A stretch of DNA of 6,093 bases from Actinomycetota bacterium (GTDB lineage Bacteria > Actinomycetota > Acidimicrobiia > IMCC26256). Where the stretch lies: the NCBI GenBank assembly GCA_009702955.1, contig WLHA01000085.1, positions 1-6,093 of the forward strand, written 5' to 3'. The first letter of the stretch is position 1; every line of letters begins with the position of its first letter. Positions 5,827 through 6,093 of the stretch are shown in pieces. The notes under the pieces are model-generated. The model was not told the DNA's origin. It saw only the letters and a program-made list of their open reading frames with translations, and made no database searches. The position numbers and the translations under genes are program-made.

Positions 5827-6093
5827 TGGATGTGCCTGGCCATCGTCGTCGATGATCACGCCAGTTGCGTTGTGGGCGTTCAAGACCTCTGCACCCTCTT
5901 TAGGGTCGAGGAAATAGAGCGCCTTCGCTAGTACCTCAGCACTGGTTGCATCCTTGGCGATCACGGTAACGCTGCGCCCTGATCCTTGCGAGGGTTGGCC
6001 GCTACGCGGATCAATCAAATGGTGGCGTGTCTCTCCGCCGCTGCTCCAGATCCGTCGAGTGCGAGCACTCGTTGCTACGCCCCCTGATGCAAG
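5797..6093 (-). CDS. apbE: ApbE-family FAD:protein FMN transferase, C-terminal part (partial)
   Basis: The last 98 residues are visible; the gene enters from beyond the right edge. ApbE enzymes attach FMN from FAD covalently to Thr or Ser of target flavoproteins, usually outside the cytoplasmic membrane. The fragment shows SGGVATS (3-9), HHLIDPRSG (24-32), a VTVIAKDATSAEVLAKAL segment (42-59), FLDPKEG (61-67) and a typical ending with GVIIDDDG (78-85) and SGF (91-93). An apparent start at 6018 is a TTG inside the HHLIDPRSG motif, not the true start. At the site where classical ApbE has the metal-binding pattern AD-x-LAT, this protein has AEVLAK (E53, K57). The gene converges on rluD with a 30-bp overlap of coding ends, so no separate terminator fits between them. 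Whether it has a lipoprotein or other export signal cannot be seen. Confidence 0.9.
   Translation of the reverse strand, partial: LASGGVATSARTRRIWSSGGETRHHLIDPRSGQPSQGSGRSVTVIAKDATSAEVLAKALYFLDPKEGAEVLNAHNATGVIIDDDGQAHPLSGFERFLA

Overview
The window looks like a core-genome segment of a bacterium in the Actinobacteria (Actinomycetota), of intermediate GC judged by eye. Three things support this. One is the gene neighbourhood: ileS, a Lys-rich DksA/TraR-like protein, lspA and an rluD-type pseudouridine synthase, an association I know from Streptomyces and, in part, mycobacteria. Another is the fusion of a histone-like lysine tail to a DksA-type domain. The third is the actinobacterial look of LspA (APGFLRG...VIDF...WPLFNVAD). 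An Acidimicrobiia-like lineage is possible but is only a guess.

Layout. Positions 1-90 may hold the tail of an unidentified plus-strand gene. Positions 91-179 are a short convergent intergenic stretch with a small hairpin and a 12-bp triplicate repeat that runs into the ileS stop. Positions 180-3329 (minus) are a complete isoleucyl-tRNA synthetase of the IleRS2 type. Positions 3330-3459 form a divergent promoter region with a long imperfect inverted repeat and competing hairpins. Positions 3460-5826 (plus) are a tight three-gene cluster: the Lys-rich DksA/TraR-like protein (3460-4377), lspA (4382-4888) and the RluD-family synthase (4885-5826). Positions 5797-6093 (minus) are the C-terminal part of an ApbE-family FMN transferase that continues past the window. 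It converges on the synthase gene and overlaps it by 30 bp.

Functionally the genes are mostly housekeeping: tRNA charging (IleRS), 23S rRNA modification (RluD-like), lipoprotein maturation (LspA) and protein flavinylation (ApbE). The DksA-like protein probably links nucleoid structure with transcription.

I see no mobile element, CRISPR array, tRNA, rRNA or novel multi-gene system. The most notable signals lie inside these genes. The IleRS class I signature reads G-I-H-H instead of H-x-G-H, a swap I recall being linked to extreme mupirocin resistance in IleRS2 enzymes. The Lys-rich repeat array is bounded by 23-bp perfect direct repeats. The DksA-type zinc finger has Ser in place of one of its four Cys. 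The partial ApbE has Glu and Lys where the classical family has its metal-binding Asp and Thr.
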